Below are positions 7,918 through 17,422 of a DNA stretch of 64,000 nucleotides, piece by piece (the stretch's first letter is position 1; the number at the start of each line of letters is the position of its first letter). Below the pieces are notes generated by a model. The model saw only the letters and a list, made by a program, of their open reading frames with translations. It did not search any database and was not told where the DNA came from. Source of the stretch: Pseudolabrys sp. (lineage in GTDB: Bacteria; Pseudomonadota; Alphaproteobacteria; Rhizobiales; Xanthobacteraceae); the NCBI GenBank assembly GCA_029980465.1, contig JARYIJ010000001.1:3297501-3361500 (forward strand). Direction: 5' to 3'. A program made the translations under genes and the position numbers.

Positions 7918-9017
7918 AGCGCCCACACGAGCATGACCCGGCAGGCGAGGACAGTCCGGCATTCGGCCGTCAGATGTGGTTCTGGCTGGCAGTGCTGGCT
8001 GTTGCCGTACTGGCGCTCTGGTTGCTCAGCGCCATCCTGCTGCCGTTCATTGTCGGCATGGCCGCCGCCTATCTGCTGACGCCGTTTGCCGACCGGCTCG
8101 AGCGCATGGGCGTCAATCGCCTTGCCGCGTCTCTGCTGTTGATCGCCATCATGGTGCTGGCCTTCGTCGTGGTCATTCTGCTGATCGCGCCAGTGCTCGG
8201 CAGCCAGTTGGTGTCGTTCATCGACAACGTGCCGAGCTATATCGGCCGGCTGCAGTCCCTCATCGCCGATCAGGGACGCCCCTTGCTGCAGAAGCTCGTC
8301 GGCACCGGTTTCAGCCCCGACAAGTCGATCAGCGACCTGGTGACGCAAGGCGTCGGCTGGATCACGACGTTTCTGAAGTCGCTGTGGTCGGGCGGACGGG
8401 CGCTGGTATCGCTGTTTTCGCTGATCGTCGTGGCGCCGGTCGTGTCGTTCTACCTGATCCTCGACTGGCATCGCATGATCCGGAAGGTCGATAGCTGGGT
8501 GCCGGTGCATCAGCGCGACACCGTGCGCCAGCTCGCGCGCGAGGTCGACGCCGCCATTGCCGGGTTCGTGCGCGGGCAGAGCGCGGTCTGCCTGATCCTC
8601 GGCTCGTTCTACGCCATCGGCCTGACGCTGACCGGGCTGAACTTCGGCTTGCTGATCGGCCTGGTGGCAGGCCTGATCACGTTCATTCCTTACGTCGGGT
8701 CGATGACCGGCCTCGTTCTGTCGCTGGGAGTCGCCATCGCCCAGTTCTGGCCGGAATGGACGCCGATTGTCAGCGTGCTCGGCGTGTTTCTGGTCGGGCA
8801 GTTCGTCGAAGGCAATATCCTTTCGCCGAAGCTCGTTGGCGAGAGCGTCGGCCTGCATCCGGTCTGGGTGATTTTCGCGCTGCTCGCATTCGGCTATCTG
8901 TTCGGCTTCGTCGGCCTGCTGGTCGCGGTGCCCGTCGCGGCGACGATCGGCGTGCTGGTGCGCTTCGGCCTCAAGCGTTATCTGCAGAGCTCTCTGTACA
9001 CCGGCAAGGCGGACTAA
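7914..9017 (+). CDS. AI-2E family transporter (PerM/UPF0118-like permease)
   Basis: This 367-residue inner-membrane protein has about eight predicted helices, two or three near the N-terminus, a soluble amphipathic central part (about 80-210) and a C-terminal block (about 210-350). Signature segments are GLVAGLITFIPYVGS and EGNILSPKLVGESVGLHPVWVIFALLAFG. Some relatives export autoinducer-2 or sodium ions; the substrate here is unknown. The GTG at 7914 overlaps the preceding stop as GTGA and is preferred over a longer GTG start at 7878 inside the upstream gene. Confidence 0.88.
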   Translation: MKRPHEHDPAGEDSPAFGRQMWFWLAVLAVAVLALWLLSAILLPFIVGMAAAYLLTPFADRLERMGVNRLAASLLLIAIMVLAFVVVILLIAPVLGSQLVSFIDNVPSYIGRLQSLIADQGRPLLQKLVGTGFSPDKSISDLVTQGVGWITTFLKSLWSGGRALVSLFSLIVVAPVVSFYLILDWHRMIRKVDSWVPVHQRDTVRQLAREVDAAIAGFVRGQSAVCLILGSFYAIGLTLTGLNFGLLIGLVAGLITFIPYVGSMTGLVLSLGVAIAQFWPEWTPIVSVLGVFLVGQFVEGNILSPKLVGESVGLHPVWVIFALLAFGYLFGFVGLLVAVPVAATIGVLVRFGLKRYLQSSLYTGKAD

Positions 9018-9034
9018 CGGAGCTGAGTGAGACG

Positions 9035-9712
9035 ATGGGACCTGCGGACTCCATTCAGCTCGTGCTCGCGCTCGGTCATGCCGAAAGCTACGCGCGCGAC
9101 GACTTCGTCGCCGGACCGTCGAATGCCGCCGCGCTGTCGATGGTCGAACGCTGGCCGGACTGGCCGGATCGCATCGTCGCGATTTGCGGGCCGGAGGGAG
9201 CAGGCAAGAGTCATCTCGCCATGATCTGGGCCGATAAAGCGGGAGCGCGCTCGGTCTCGGCGCCCGCGCTCGGCTACGCCAATCTGCCGCTGGCGCTGGC
9301 AACCGGCGCGCTGGTCGTCGAGGACGTCAACGAGCAGGTCGACGAGCGGGCGCTGTTCCATCTCATCAACATGGCTCGCGAGCACCGCGCGTATGTATTG
9401 ATGACCAGCCGTATCGCGCCGTCCGCGATCGCGCTCGCCTTGCCTGATCTGGTGTCGCGGCTGCGCGCCATTCCGTCCGTCGCGGTGGCGCCGCCGGACG
9501 ACGATCTTCTGCGCGCGCTGATCGCCAAGCTTGCCGCCGACCGCCAACTTCAACTCGACCCGGCGGTGGTGAGCTACCTGTCGCACCGGGTCGAGCGCTC
9601 GTTCCGCGGCGCGCGGTCGGCGATCGAGCGGCTCGACTGCGAGGCGCTTCGTCTTCACCGGCCCGTCACGCGGGCCCTGGCCGCCGAGCTTTTCCGCGCC
9701 GATCCGGGCTGA
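9035..9712 (+). CDS. hdaA: DnaA-related AAA+ regulator, HdaA type
   Basis: This 225-residue protein corresponds to the AAA+ part of DnaA without the DNA-binding domain. In Caulobacter, HdaA works with the DNA sliding clamp to stimulate ATP hydrolysis by DnaA and prevent over-initiation. Visible here are an N-terminal clamp-binding-like motif (QLVLAL, residues 8-13), a Walker A loop GPEGAGKS (52-59), a Walker B-like ALVVEDV and a C-terminal arginine-rich lid with FRGARSAIERLD. The start at 9035 lies 17 bases after the permease stop, so it is probably in the same operon. Confidence 0.9.
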   Translation: MGPADSIQLVLALGHAESYARDDFVAGPSNAAALSMVERWPDWPDRIVAICGPEGAGKSHLAMIWADKAGARSVSAPALGYANLPLALATGALVVEDVNEQVDERALFHLINMAREHRAYVLMTSRIAPSAIALALPDLVSRLRAIPSVAVAPPDDDLLRALIAKLAADRQLQLDPAVVSYLSHRVERSFRGARSAIERLDCEALRLHRPVTRALAAELFRADPG

Positions 9713-9734
9713 TTCCGGCCTCGTTAAGCAAGAA

Positions 9735-9752
9735 CTGTCATCCAGCCGCCAC
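9735..9752 (+). promoter_or_regulatory. Candidate PHO box upstream of ppk
   Basis: CTGTCAT-CCAG-CCGCCAC fits the PhoB box layout of two 7-base repeats separated by four bases. The first repeat matches the rhizobial consensus CTGTCAT exactly and the second matches at five of seven positions. It lies 44 bases before the ppk start with AT-rich sequence following (CTAGTTTTACATTTTT), suitable for a -10 region. PhoB control of ppk is known in other bacteria; here it is inferred from this site only. Confidence 0.5.
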
Positions 9753-9795
9753 GTTCGAACCCTAGTTTTACATTTTTCGGGTAGACTGGCTCGTT

Positions 9796-12012
9796 ATGGC
9801 GGATACGGCACAAGCGACGGTCTTCGTTGAAGAAACGGCTCCTGCCGCGCGTTCGGCGGCGGCTGGCGCACCGGATGTGTCGCTGCGCCAATCAACGGCC
9901 CGTTTCATCAATCGTGAGCTGTCCTGGTTGCACTTCAATCGCCGCGTGCTCGAAGAGGCGGAAAACCCGAATCATCCGCTGCTCGAGCGCGTCCGCTTCT
10001 TGTCGATTTCGGCGAACAATCTTGACGAATTCTTCATGGTGCGCGTCGCCGGCATCCGCGCGCAAATCCGCGAAGGCGTGCTTGAACAGAGCCCGGACGG
10101 CCTGACGCCGAGCGAGCAACTTGCGCGCATCCGCGAGGCTGTGCTCAAGCTCGCCAGCGACCAGCAGCAGCGCTGGCTCGAATTGCGTCCGGCGCTAGCC
10201 GCGGCCGGCATCGTTCTGGTCGAGGGCGGCGATCTCAAGAAGCAGGAGCGGGCCTGGCTCGAAGATTATTTCCTGACGCAAATCTTCCCGCTGCTGACGC
10301 CGCTGGCGATCGATCCGGCGCATCCGTTCCCGTTCATTCCCAATCTCGGCTTCACGGTGGCGCTGCAACTGTCGCGGCAGAAGGACGGCAAGGCGATGGA
10401 TGCCTTGATCCGCATGCCGCAAAAGATCGAGCGCTTCATCCGCCTGCCGTCGCCGGGCGATGGCGCGACGCGCCTGATTGCGCTCGAAACCGCGACAGCG
10501 CTGTTCATCACGCGCCTGTTCCCCGGTTACGCCGTGAAGGGGCAGGGCACATTCCGCGTCATCCGCGATTCCGACATCGAAATCGAGGAGGAGGCCGAGG
10601 ATCTCGTGCGCCTGTTCGAGACGGCGCTCAAGCGCCGCCGTCGCGGCACGGTGATCCGTCTCGAGCTCGACGCGCAGATGCCGGGCGAGCTGCAGCGCTT
10701 CGTCCAGCAGGAGCTCGCCGTCGCCGACGACGAAGTCTTCATGGTCGACGGCGTGCTGGCACTCAACGAATTGTCGCAGCTCACGCGGTTCGACCGCCCC
10801 GACCTGGAATTCGTTCCCTACACGCCGCGTTATCCCGAGCGCATTCGCGACCACGGCGGCGATTGCTTCGCCGCGATCCGGCAGAAGGACCTCGTCGTCC
10901 ACCATCCGTATGAATCGTTCGACGTCGTCGTGCAGTTTCTGCAGCAGGCAGCGCGCGATCCGAACGTCGTCGCCATCAAGCAGACGCTTTACCGGACCTC
11001 GGCGGAGTCGCCGATCGTCAAGACTTTGGTCGAGGCCGCCGAAGCCGGCAAGTCGGTGACCGCGCTGGTCGAGCTCAAGGCGCGCTTCGATGAGGAGGCC
11101 AACATCCGCTGGGCGCGCGACCTCGAACGCGCCGGCGCGCAGGTGGTGTTCGGCTTCATCGAACTGAAGACACACGCCAAGCTGTCGTCGGTGGTGCGCC
11201 GCGAGGGCAACGCGCTGACGACCTACGTTCACGTCGGCACCGGCAACTATCATCCGGTGACGGCGCGCATCTACACCGATCTGTCGTTCTTCACCGCCGA
11301 TCCCGACATTGCGCACGACGTCGGCCTCATCTTCAATTACATCACGGGCTACGCCGAGCCGGCCGAACTGAAGAAGATGGCGGTGTCGCCGATCAGCCTG
11401 CGCAAGCGCATCCTCGGCCACATCGCGCAGGAGGCCGCCAACGCCAGCGCCGGCAAGCCGGCGGCGATCTGGATGAAGATGAACGCCCTGGTCGACGACG
11501 GCGTCATCGACGCGCTTTACGACGCGTCGCAGGCCGGCGTGAAGATCGACCTTGTCGTGCGCGGCATCTGCTGCCTGCGTCCAGGCCTGCCCGGCCTGTC
11601 GGAGAACATCCGCGTCAAGTCGATCGTCGGCCGCTTCCTCGAGCACGGCCGCATCTACTGCTTCGGCAACGGTCACGCGCTGCCGCATCCAAAGGCCGCC
11701 GTGTATGTCTCGTCGGCCGACATGATGCCGCGCAATCTCGACCGCCGTGTCGAGTCGCTGTGCCCGATCGAGAACCAGACGGTTCACGAGCAGGTGCTCG
11801 GCCAGATCATGGTCGCGAACCTGATGGATAACGAGCAGAGCTGGAAACTCTTGCCGGACGGCAGCTCGACGCGCATAAAGGCCGCGCCGGGCGAGGAGCC
11901 GTTCAACGCCCACAAATACTTCATGACGAACCCAAGTCTGTCGGGCCGTGGCAAATCGTTCAAAGACTCCTCGCCGCGCAACCTCCTCCGCCGCCTCCAG
12001 AGCGCGACCTAG
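9796..12012 (+). CDS. ppk1: Polyphosphate kinase 1
   Basis: This 738-residue enzyme makes inorganic polyphosphate from ATP. Domain order is the usual one: N-terminal helical domain (about 35-140, starting [19 protein letters not shown]), head domain (about 140-340) and two phospholipase D-like catalytic domains. The autophosphorylated His is His460 in ELKTHAKLS, followed by the conserved HVGTGNYHP motif. The second catalytic domain includes [17 protein letters not shown]. Length is normal. ppx follows after 16 bases, so synthesis and degradation of polyphosphate are encoded together. Confidence 0.97.
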   Translation: MADTAQATVFVEETAPAARSAAAGAPDVSLRQSTARFINRELSWLHFNRRVLEEAENPNHPLLERVRFLSISANNLDEFFMVRVAGIRAQIREGVLEQSPDGLTPSEQLARIREAVLKLASDQQQRWLELRPALAAAGIVLVEGGDLKKQERAWLEDYFLTQIFPLLTPLAIDPAHPFPFIPNLGFTVALQLSRQKDGKAMDALIRMPQKIERFIRLPSPGDGATRLIALETATALFITRLFPGYAVKGQGTFRVIRDSDIEIEEEAEDLVRLFETALKRRRRGTVIRLELDAQMPGELQRFVQQELAVADDEVFMVDGVLALNELSQLTRFDRPDLEFVPYTPRYPERIRDHGGDCFAAIRQKDLVVHHPYESFDVVVQFLQQAARDPNVVAIKQTLYRTSAESPIVKTLVEAAEAGKSVTALVELKARFDEEANIRWARDLERAGAQVVFGFIELKTHAKLSSVVRREGNALTTYVHVGTGNYHPVTARIYTDLSFFTADPDIAHDVGLIFNYITGYAEPAELKKMAVSPISLRKRILGHIAQEAANASAGKPAAIWMKMNALVDDGVIDALYDASQAGVKIDLVVRGICCLRPGLPGLSENIRVKSIVGRFLEHGRIYCFGNGHALPHPKAAVYVSSADMMPRNLDRRVESLCPIENQTVHEQVLGQIMVANLMDNEQSWKLLPDGSSTRIKAAPGEEPFNAHKYFMTNPSLSGRGKSFKDSSPRNLLRRLQSAT

Positions 12013-12028
12013 GCCGCCGCGCCTGCGC

Positions 12029-13534
12029 ATGCACGCTCCGGTCAAGGGGCGGCTCGACCACGGCCCGCCGATCGCGGTGATCGACATCGGCTCGAACTCG
12101 GTTCGCCTCGTCATCTACGAGGGGCTGACGCGCAGCCCGACTCCCATCTTCAACGAGAAGGTATTGGCGGGCCTCGGCCGCGAGGTGCAATCGACCGGGC
12201 TTCTGGCGCTGGACGCGATCGAGAAAGCGCTCCAGGCGCTGAGCCGGTTTCGCGCGCTTTGTGACACGCTGCAGGTCCGCCAGGTCTGGGCCATCGCGAC
12301 CGCGGCGTGCCGCGACGCCAGCAACGGCGCCGCGTTCATCGCCGAGGCCGAACGCATCTGCCGCTGCCGCATCGATATCCTGTCGGGCAGGCGCGAGGCG
12401 CACCTGACGGCGCTCGGCGTCGTCTCCGGCATTCATCGCCCCGACGGCATCGTTGGTGACCTCGGCGGCGGCTCGCTCGAGCTCGTCGACGTCAAGGGAT
12501 CGCGGGTGCGCGGCGGCCTGACGCTGCCGCTCGGCGGCCTCGCGCTGCAGGACCTGTCCGACCGCTCGATCAAGCGGGCCGAGCGCGTAGTCGAGGACGC
12601 GCTCGACGATCTCGATCTGCTCGACGACGGCGAGGGCCGCACGCTCTACGCCGTCGGCGGCACATGGCGCGCGCTGGCGCGCTTGCACATGTGGCAGACC
12701 GGCTATCCGTTCCACGTCATGCACGGCTACCGTATCGATGCCAGCGAGGCGCTGGAATTTTCCCGGCTGGTGCACCGGGTCGATGCCGAGACCTTGTCCA
12801 AGATCGAGGTCGTCAACGCGGCCCGCCGCCCGTTGCTGTCCTATGCCGCGCTGGTGATGGAGAACCTCGTCCGCAGGATCGATCCGAAGGAGGTCGTCAT
12901 CTCCGTGCTCGGCGTGCGCGAGGGGTTGCTGTATTCGCTGCTGAGCAAGCGCGAAGCCGCGCGCGACCCGCTGATCTCGGCGGCGGAAGACCTCAACACG
13001 CTGCGCTCGCGCTCGCCGCGTCATGGCGAGGAACTGATCGGCTGGACCGACCGTTTCATGGCGTCGTCCGGCCTCGACGAGGAAGCCGACGAGCGCCGCC
13101 TGCGGCACGCCGCCTGTCTCCTCGGCGACATCGGCTGGCGCGCGCATCCCGATTACCGCGGCGAGCAGTCGATGAACATCATCGCCCACGGCGCCTTCGT
13201 CGGCATCGACCATCCGGGCCGCGCGTTTCTGGCGCTCACCGTGTTCTTCCGCCACGCCGGCCTGAGCGAGGACGAGCTGTCGCCGCGGCTGCGCGAGCTG
13301 TCGACGACCCGCATGCTCGACCGCGCGCGCGTGCTCGGCGCGTCGATGCGCGTCGCCTATCTGCTGACGGCGGGACAGGGCGGCGTGCTGCCCGACATGC
13401 CGATGGTCGTGAAGCGCGGCAAGCTCATCCTCAAACTGCCCGGCCGCTACAAGAAGCTCTCGAGCGACCGCGTTTTCAGCCGGCTGAAGCAACTGGCGCG
13501 GCTGATCGGCCGCGATCCGGAGATCGCCACCTAA
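12029..13534 (+). CDS. ppx: Ppx/GppA family exopolyphosphatase
   Basis: This 501-residue protein of the actin-like ASKHA fold hydrolyses polyphosphate and/or pppGpp. The first phosphate-binding loop is [16 protein letters not shown] near residue 17 and the second is [13 protein letters not shown] near 145; the adenosine-type motif [11 protein letters not shown] follows. The C-terminal part (about 330 on) is the helical HD-like domain found in longer family members. A longer frame reaches back into ppk, but ATG 12029 right before the conserved core fits best. Its stop overlaps the stop of the convergent rnd gene by two bases. Confidence 0.92.
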   Translation: MHAPVKGRLDHGPPIAVIDIGSNSVRLVIYEGLTRSPTPIFNEKVLAGLGREVQSTGLLALDAIEKALQALSRFRALCDTLQVRQVWAIATAACRDASNGAAFIAEAERICRCRIDILSGRREAHLTALGVVSGIHRPDGIVGDLGGGSLELVDVKGSRVRGGLTLPLGGLALQDLSDRSIKRAERVVEDALDDLDLLDDGEGRTLYAVGGTWRALARLHMWQTGYPFHVMHGYRIDASEALEFSRLVHRVDAETLSKIEVVNAARRPLLSYAALVMENLVRRIDPKEVVISVLGVREGLLYSLLSKREAARDPLISAAEDLNTLRSRSPRHGEELIGWTDRFMASSGLDEEADERRLRHAACLLGDIGWRAHPDYRGEQSMNIIAHGAFVGIDHPGRAFLALTVFFRHAGLSEDELSPRLRELSTTRMLDRARVLGASMRVAYLLTAGQGGVLPDMPMVVKRGKLILKLPGRYKKLSSDRVFSRLKQLARLIGRDPEIAT

Positions 13535-14682
13535 GACGACTTGTCGACGGCGACGACGCGGCCTTTCTCGACCGCGAGCGCGAGCTTGCCGTGCTTGAGC
13601 GCCAGCGCTTTCTCGCCGAACAGCTCGCGCCGCCAGCCCTTGAGCGCCGGAACGTCAGCCTCGTCGTCGGCGGCAATCCGGTCGAGATCGTCGACGGTCG
13701 CGACCACCTTGGCCGCCACGCCGAAACGCTCCGAGGTCATGCGCAGCAGCACCTTGAGCAGCTCGACGGTGGCCGAGCCGTTTGCCGCCGGCTTGAAGCG
13801 TTCCAGCCGCGGCAACGATTTCGGGTCGCGTTCGATACCGCGCTTGACCGCTTCGATAATGGCGTCGCCCCAGCGCGAGCGCTCAAAGCCCTTGGGCAGC
13901 GAACGCAGACGGGACAATTGCTCGATTGTGGCCGGCGCCTGCGTGGCGATGTCGCCGATGACGTCGTCCTTGAGCACGCGGCCGCGCGGCACGTCGCGCG
14001 TTTGCGCCTCGCGCTCGCGCCACTCCGCGACCTCCATCAGCACCGCCAACTCCTTCGGCTTGCGTACGCGGCTCTTGAGCCGCTCCCACGCCCGCTCAGG
14101 TTCGGCTCGGTAGGTGTCGGGCGAGGTCAGGACATCCATCTCCGATTCGACCCAATTCTCGCGGCCGCGCGACTTCAGGTCGGACGAAAGCTTGAGATAG
14201 ACGTCACGCAAGTGCGTGACGTCGGAAACGGCGTAGCGCAATTGCGCCTCGGTCAGCGGCCGGCGTGTCCAGTCGGTGAAGCGGTTGGACTTGTCGAGCG
14301 TGTCGCCGGTGATGCGCTGCACAAGCTGGTCGTAGGAGATCGAGTCGCCATAGCCGAGCACCATGGCCGCGACCTGGGTGTCGAAGATCGGATGCGGGAT
14401 TTTCTTCGCCAGGTTCCAGACGATTTCGATGTCCTGCCGCGCCGCGTGGAACACCTTCACGACCGATTCGTTGGCCAGCAGGTCGAAGAACGGCGTCAGA
14501 TCGATGCCGGGCGCCAGTGCATCGACCACGACGGCATCGTCGGTGCTGGCAATCTGGGCCACGCAAAGCAGCGGGTAATACGTGGTTTCGCGCAGGAATT
14601 CGGTGTCGACGGTGACGAACGGGTGCTTGACCATCCGCCCGCAAATGTCCGCGAGCGCCGCGGTGGTGGTAATCGGCTGCAT
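13531..14682 (-). CDS. rnd: Ribonuclease D
   Basis: This 383-residue 3'-5' exoribonuclease trims tRNA and other structured RNA precursors. The DEDDy catalytic residues are all visible: Asp26 and Glu28 in [11 protein letters not shown], Asp84 in [11 protein letters not shown], and Tyr150/Asp154 in YAVSDVTHL. The C-terminal half contains the HRDC helical domain. A longer frame extends upstream but ATG 14682 ([10 protein letters not shown]) matches the usual family start. It is the last gene of a minus-strand run with the ThDP enzyme 44 bases upstream, and its TAG overlaps the ppx TAA tail-to-tail. Confidence 0.95.
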   Translation of the reverse strand: MQPITTTAALADICGRMVKHPFVTVDTEFLRETTYYPLLCVAQIASTDDAVVVDALAPGIDLTPFFDLLANESVVKVFHAARQDIEIVWNLAKKIPHPIFDTQVAAMVLGYGDSISYDQLVQRITGDTLDKSNRFTDWTRRPLTEAQLRYAVSDVTHLRDVYLKLSSDLKSRGRENWVESEMDVLTSPDTYRAEPERAWERLKSRVRKPKELAVLMEVAEWREREAQTRDVPRGRVLKDDVIGDIATQAPATIEQLSRLRSLPKGFERSRWGDAIIEAVKRGIERDPKSLPRLERFKPAANGSATVELLKVLLRMTSERFGVAAKVVATVDDLDRIAADDEADVPALKGWRRELFGEKALALKHGKLALAVEKGRVVAVDKSS

Positions 14683-14726
14683 GGGCAATGAGTTAGGCAA
14701 GCGCGGCGGGGTCTGGCAAGCGGGAA

Positions 14727-16391
14727 TCAGCGGCCGCGGACCCGCGACATGTGGATGAACTCCCATGGGCTTGGCATTGGGCCGACCGGCACCTCGATCA
14801 GGCTCGGTTCGCGGCGGGCCATCGCGCGCCGGAGCGCGCCGCGCAGCTCGCCCGGCCCGCGCGCCCGCTCGGCGGCGGCGCCGAAGCTCTCGGCGTAGCG
14901 CACGAAATCGGGATTGGCGAGGTCGCTGGCGATGAGGCGGTTACCGAAGCGCTCTTCCTGAATACGGCGCACATTGCCGAATGCGCCGTCGGCAAACACG
15001 ATCGCGACCAGCGGGATGCGGTGCCGCATGGCGGTCGCAAGCTCGTTGCCGGTGTAGAGGAAGCCGCCGTCGCCGTTGATCGAGACGACCGGCACGTCGC
15101 GCCGCGCGTCCTGCGCGCCGAGCGCGGTGGCGAAGCCCCAGCCGAGATTGTCCTGGAAGCCGGGCGAGAGAAAGGTGCGCGGCTTGTAGACCGGAAAGGC
15201 GAGGCGGGCGGCGAAACCGACCTGCGTCACTTCGTCGACATAGATGCCATCCTCCGGCAGCTCGGCACGGATCACGTCGAGGAAGGCAAGTTGCGGCGCG
15301 AGCTTGGCCAGCCGCGTCCGCGTTTTCGCCTGGCGCTGCTCGAGCTCGTCGCGGCGCGGCGCACGCTTGATGTTGGTTTTTTCGAGCGCGTCGATCAGCT
15401 TGCGCAGCACCGGCGCGGCATCGCCGATCAGGGCGGCGTCGGCCCTGCGGAAACGGTGCGGCTCCTCCGGATCGGAATCGATCCGCACGATTTTCAGGTC
15501 CTTGTCCACGCCCCACTGGCTCATCGGGTTGAGCAGCCGTGTGCCGATGCCGATCACCGCGTCTGCTTCGGCCCACAGCTCATGACCGAGCGGTAGCGTG
15601 ACGCTCAGCGGATTGCGGCTGTCGAGCACGCCGCGCCCGCGCCGGTAGCCGAGCACGGGAGCCTGCAGCATGGCCGAGAGTTCGGTGACCTCGGGCGACG
15701 CATCCAGCGCGCCGCCGCCGCACACGATCAGCACGCGCCTGGCATGACCGAGGATCTTCGCCGCCTTGCGCAGCGCCGTGACGTCAACCGGCTTTTCCTT
15801 GACCGGCAAGGGGGCGACCGGGCCGGCCTTGCCGCTCTGGCCCCAGACATCGATCGCGCATTCGAGAGCGGCCGGGCCGCGTCGCCCGCTCGCCATCGCG
15901 CGGAACGCCTTGGCGACCAGCGAAGCCGCTTCGGCCGGCGTCCTCATCAACGCCGAATAATCGACGAGGCGCGAAATGATGCCGGCCTGGTCGCGGATTT
16001 CGTGGAGCTGGCCGAAACCCTTGCCGATTGTCCTGGCCGGGATCTGCCCGATCAGCGCCAGCACCTGCGCGTTCATGCTGTAGGCGGTGAGCAGCGCGGC
16101 GCCGGAGTTGAGCAGGCCCGGCCCCGGCACGACCGAATAGGTCTGCGGCCTGCCGGTCGCCAGCGCCGCACCGAGCGCCATGTAGGCCGCGCCCTGTTCG
16201 TGGCGCGTGTGCACCGTGCGCAGCCGGTCGGACGCGCCGTGCAGGGCGTCGAAGAACCAGTCGTTGTGCACGCCGGGAAGCGCGTAGATCGTATCGAGGC
16301 CGTGCGCCAGCAGACCGTCGACCGTGACCTCGCCGACGGTTTTCATTCGAAGTGCTTCGCCGCCGGCGCGGCGTTTGACCGTTCGTTGCAC
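14727..16391 (-). CDS. Thiamine diphosphate-dependent enzyme, acetolactate synthase-like
   Basis: This protein of about 554 residues has the three-domain layout of the ThDP decarboxylase/ligase superfamily: Pyr domain (about 16-185), central domain (about 205-335) and ThDP-binding domain (about 375-540). The catalytic glutamate is Glu65 in [11 protein letters not shown]. The cofactor motif starts [11 protein letters not shown], and the usual second Asn of the GDG-x(n)-NN motif is replaced by FGN. The reaction could be a 2-keto acid decarboxylation or carboligation; the substrate is unknown. The GTG at 16391 has a ribosome site (TAGGACGAG) that overlaps the upstream stop; an internal ATG at 16346 is the alternative. 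It is coupled to the solute-binding protein gene. Confidence 0.85.
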   Translation of the reverse strand: MQRTVKRRAGGEALRMKTVGEVTVDGLLAHGLDTIYALPGVHNDWFFDALHGASDRLRTVHTRHEQGAAYMALGAALATGRPQTYSVVPGPGLLNSGAALLTAYSMNAQVLALIGQIPARTIGKGFGQLHEIRDQAGIISRLVDYSALMRTPAEAASLVAKAFRAMASGRRGPAALECAIDVWGQSGKAGPVAPLPVKEKPVDVTALRKAAKILGHARRVLIVCGGGALDASPEVTELSAMLQAPVLGYRRGRGVLDSRNPLSVTLPLGHELWAEADAVIGIGTRLLNPMSQWGVDKDLKIVRIDSDPEEPHRFRRADAALIGDAAPVLRKLIDALEKTNIKRAPRRDELEQRQAKTRTRLAKLAPQLAFLDVIRAELPEDGIYVDEVTQVGFAARLAFPVYKPRTFLSPGFQDNLGWGFATALGAQDARRDVPVVSINGDGGFLYTGNELATAMRHRIPLVAIVFADGAFGNVRRIQEERFGNRLIASDLANPDFVRYAESFGAAAERARGPGELRGALRRAMARREPSLIEVPVGPMPSPWEFIHMSRVRGR

Positions 16392-16399
16392 GTCTCGTC

Positions 16400-17227
16400 C
16401 TACCGGTCCGGCAGCGCGTTGATGACAAACATGGCTTTCAGCATCTCGTCGAGCGGCACGTTGCCGAACGTCTTGCGAATGATCGCGTTGATCCGACCGC
16501 TGCGATAAAGCTCCGCAAGCGCCTTGTCCACGGCGAGACGGAAGGCGCTGTCGTCCCGCGGCAGAGCGAGCGCATAGGTCTCGTAGCTGAAGTACTGCTT
16601 GCTCAGCTCGAAGCCCGGCCGGTCGGCGTGGCGCAGCTTGGCGGCGAGGATGCCGCGGTCGGCAAAATAGATGTCGAGCTTGTCAGCCCACAGCATGTCG
16701 AGGCCGACGCGGTGGTCGTTGACCTCGATGACGTCGGCGTTGATGCCGAGGCTGTCGAGCGCGTCATTGAGGACGTGCTCGGTGGTGGTGCCGGCGAGCA
16801 CGCCGACGCGCTTGCCGCGGAAGTCCTCGAAGCGTTGCGCGGGCAGGCTCGTCCGCGACAGCGCCGCCGCGCCGTCGAGATAGACCGGCAGCGAGAAGTC
16901 GACGATCTCGCGCCGCGCGATGGTCGCCGAGCTCGGGTCGCACAGAATGTCGATCTGCCCGTCGCGCACGGCCTCGAACCGCTTGGTCGAGGGCACCAGC
17001 GTGAACTTGGGACGAACCCCGCCGCCGAGCCGCGAGGCGACCTCACGGCAGACGTCGACGACGTAACCGGCCGGCCGGCCGTTGGCGTCCTGATAGGAGT
17101 AGGGCTCGGCGTCGTCGCGGTAGCCGAGCCGGATGACGCCCGAATCCTTGATACGCTCGAGCACGCCCGCGGCGCTGGCGGACTGCGACAGCAGCAGGAG
17201 GGCTGCCAAGGCGATGACCCATCGCAT
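16400..17227 (-). CDS. Amino-acid-type periplasmic solute-binding protein (SBP family 3)
   Basis: This 275-residue exported protein has a clean signal peptide (MRWVIALAALLLLSQSASAA) followed by the family 3 binding-protein fold. Typical features are IKDSGVIRLGYRDDAEPYSY, GRPAGYVVDVCREVA and the hinge-region stretch FRGKRVGVLAGTT. The family binds polar amino acids or related acids for ABC import. No permease or ATPase gene is adjacent. Instead the gene is followed 8 bases later by a ThDP enzyme, so the ligand may be connected to that enzyme's substrate, or it may act as a sensor or orphan binding protein. A good ribosome site (AGAAGGAAAG) precedes the ATG. Confidence 0.9.
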   Translation of the reverse strand: MRWVIALAALLLLSQSASAAGVLERIKDSGVIRLGYRDDAEPYSYQDANGRPAGYVVDVCREVASRLGGGVRPKFTLVPSTKRFEAVRDGQIDILCDPSSATIARREIVDFSLPVYLDGAAALSRTSLPAQRFEDFRGKRVGVLAGTTTEHVLNDALDSLGINADVIEVNDHRVGLDMLWADKLDIYFADRGILAAKLRHADRPGFELSKQYFSYETYALALPRDDSAFRLAVDKALAELYRSGRINAIIRKTFGNVPLDEMLKAMFVINALPDR

Positions 17228-17422
17228 CGACCGTACTTTCCTTCTGGCCGGGGAAAAGAGCGGCCGGAGAAACCGGCGGTGAAGCCTAGCACGGGATATT
17301 CCCCAGTCACGAACGCCGGAATCACCGTTCGATAAGACGGTTCGGGCAGGTGCCTTGCAATCCCGGCGCGGGACCGTTAGGCACGAGCCCGATCAAAAAA
17401 AAGCCCCGAATCCCGCACTCCC

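Noticed and set aside
10195..12114. Open frame of 639 codons on the minus strand
   Set aside because: Antisense shadow of ppk1.
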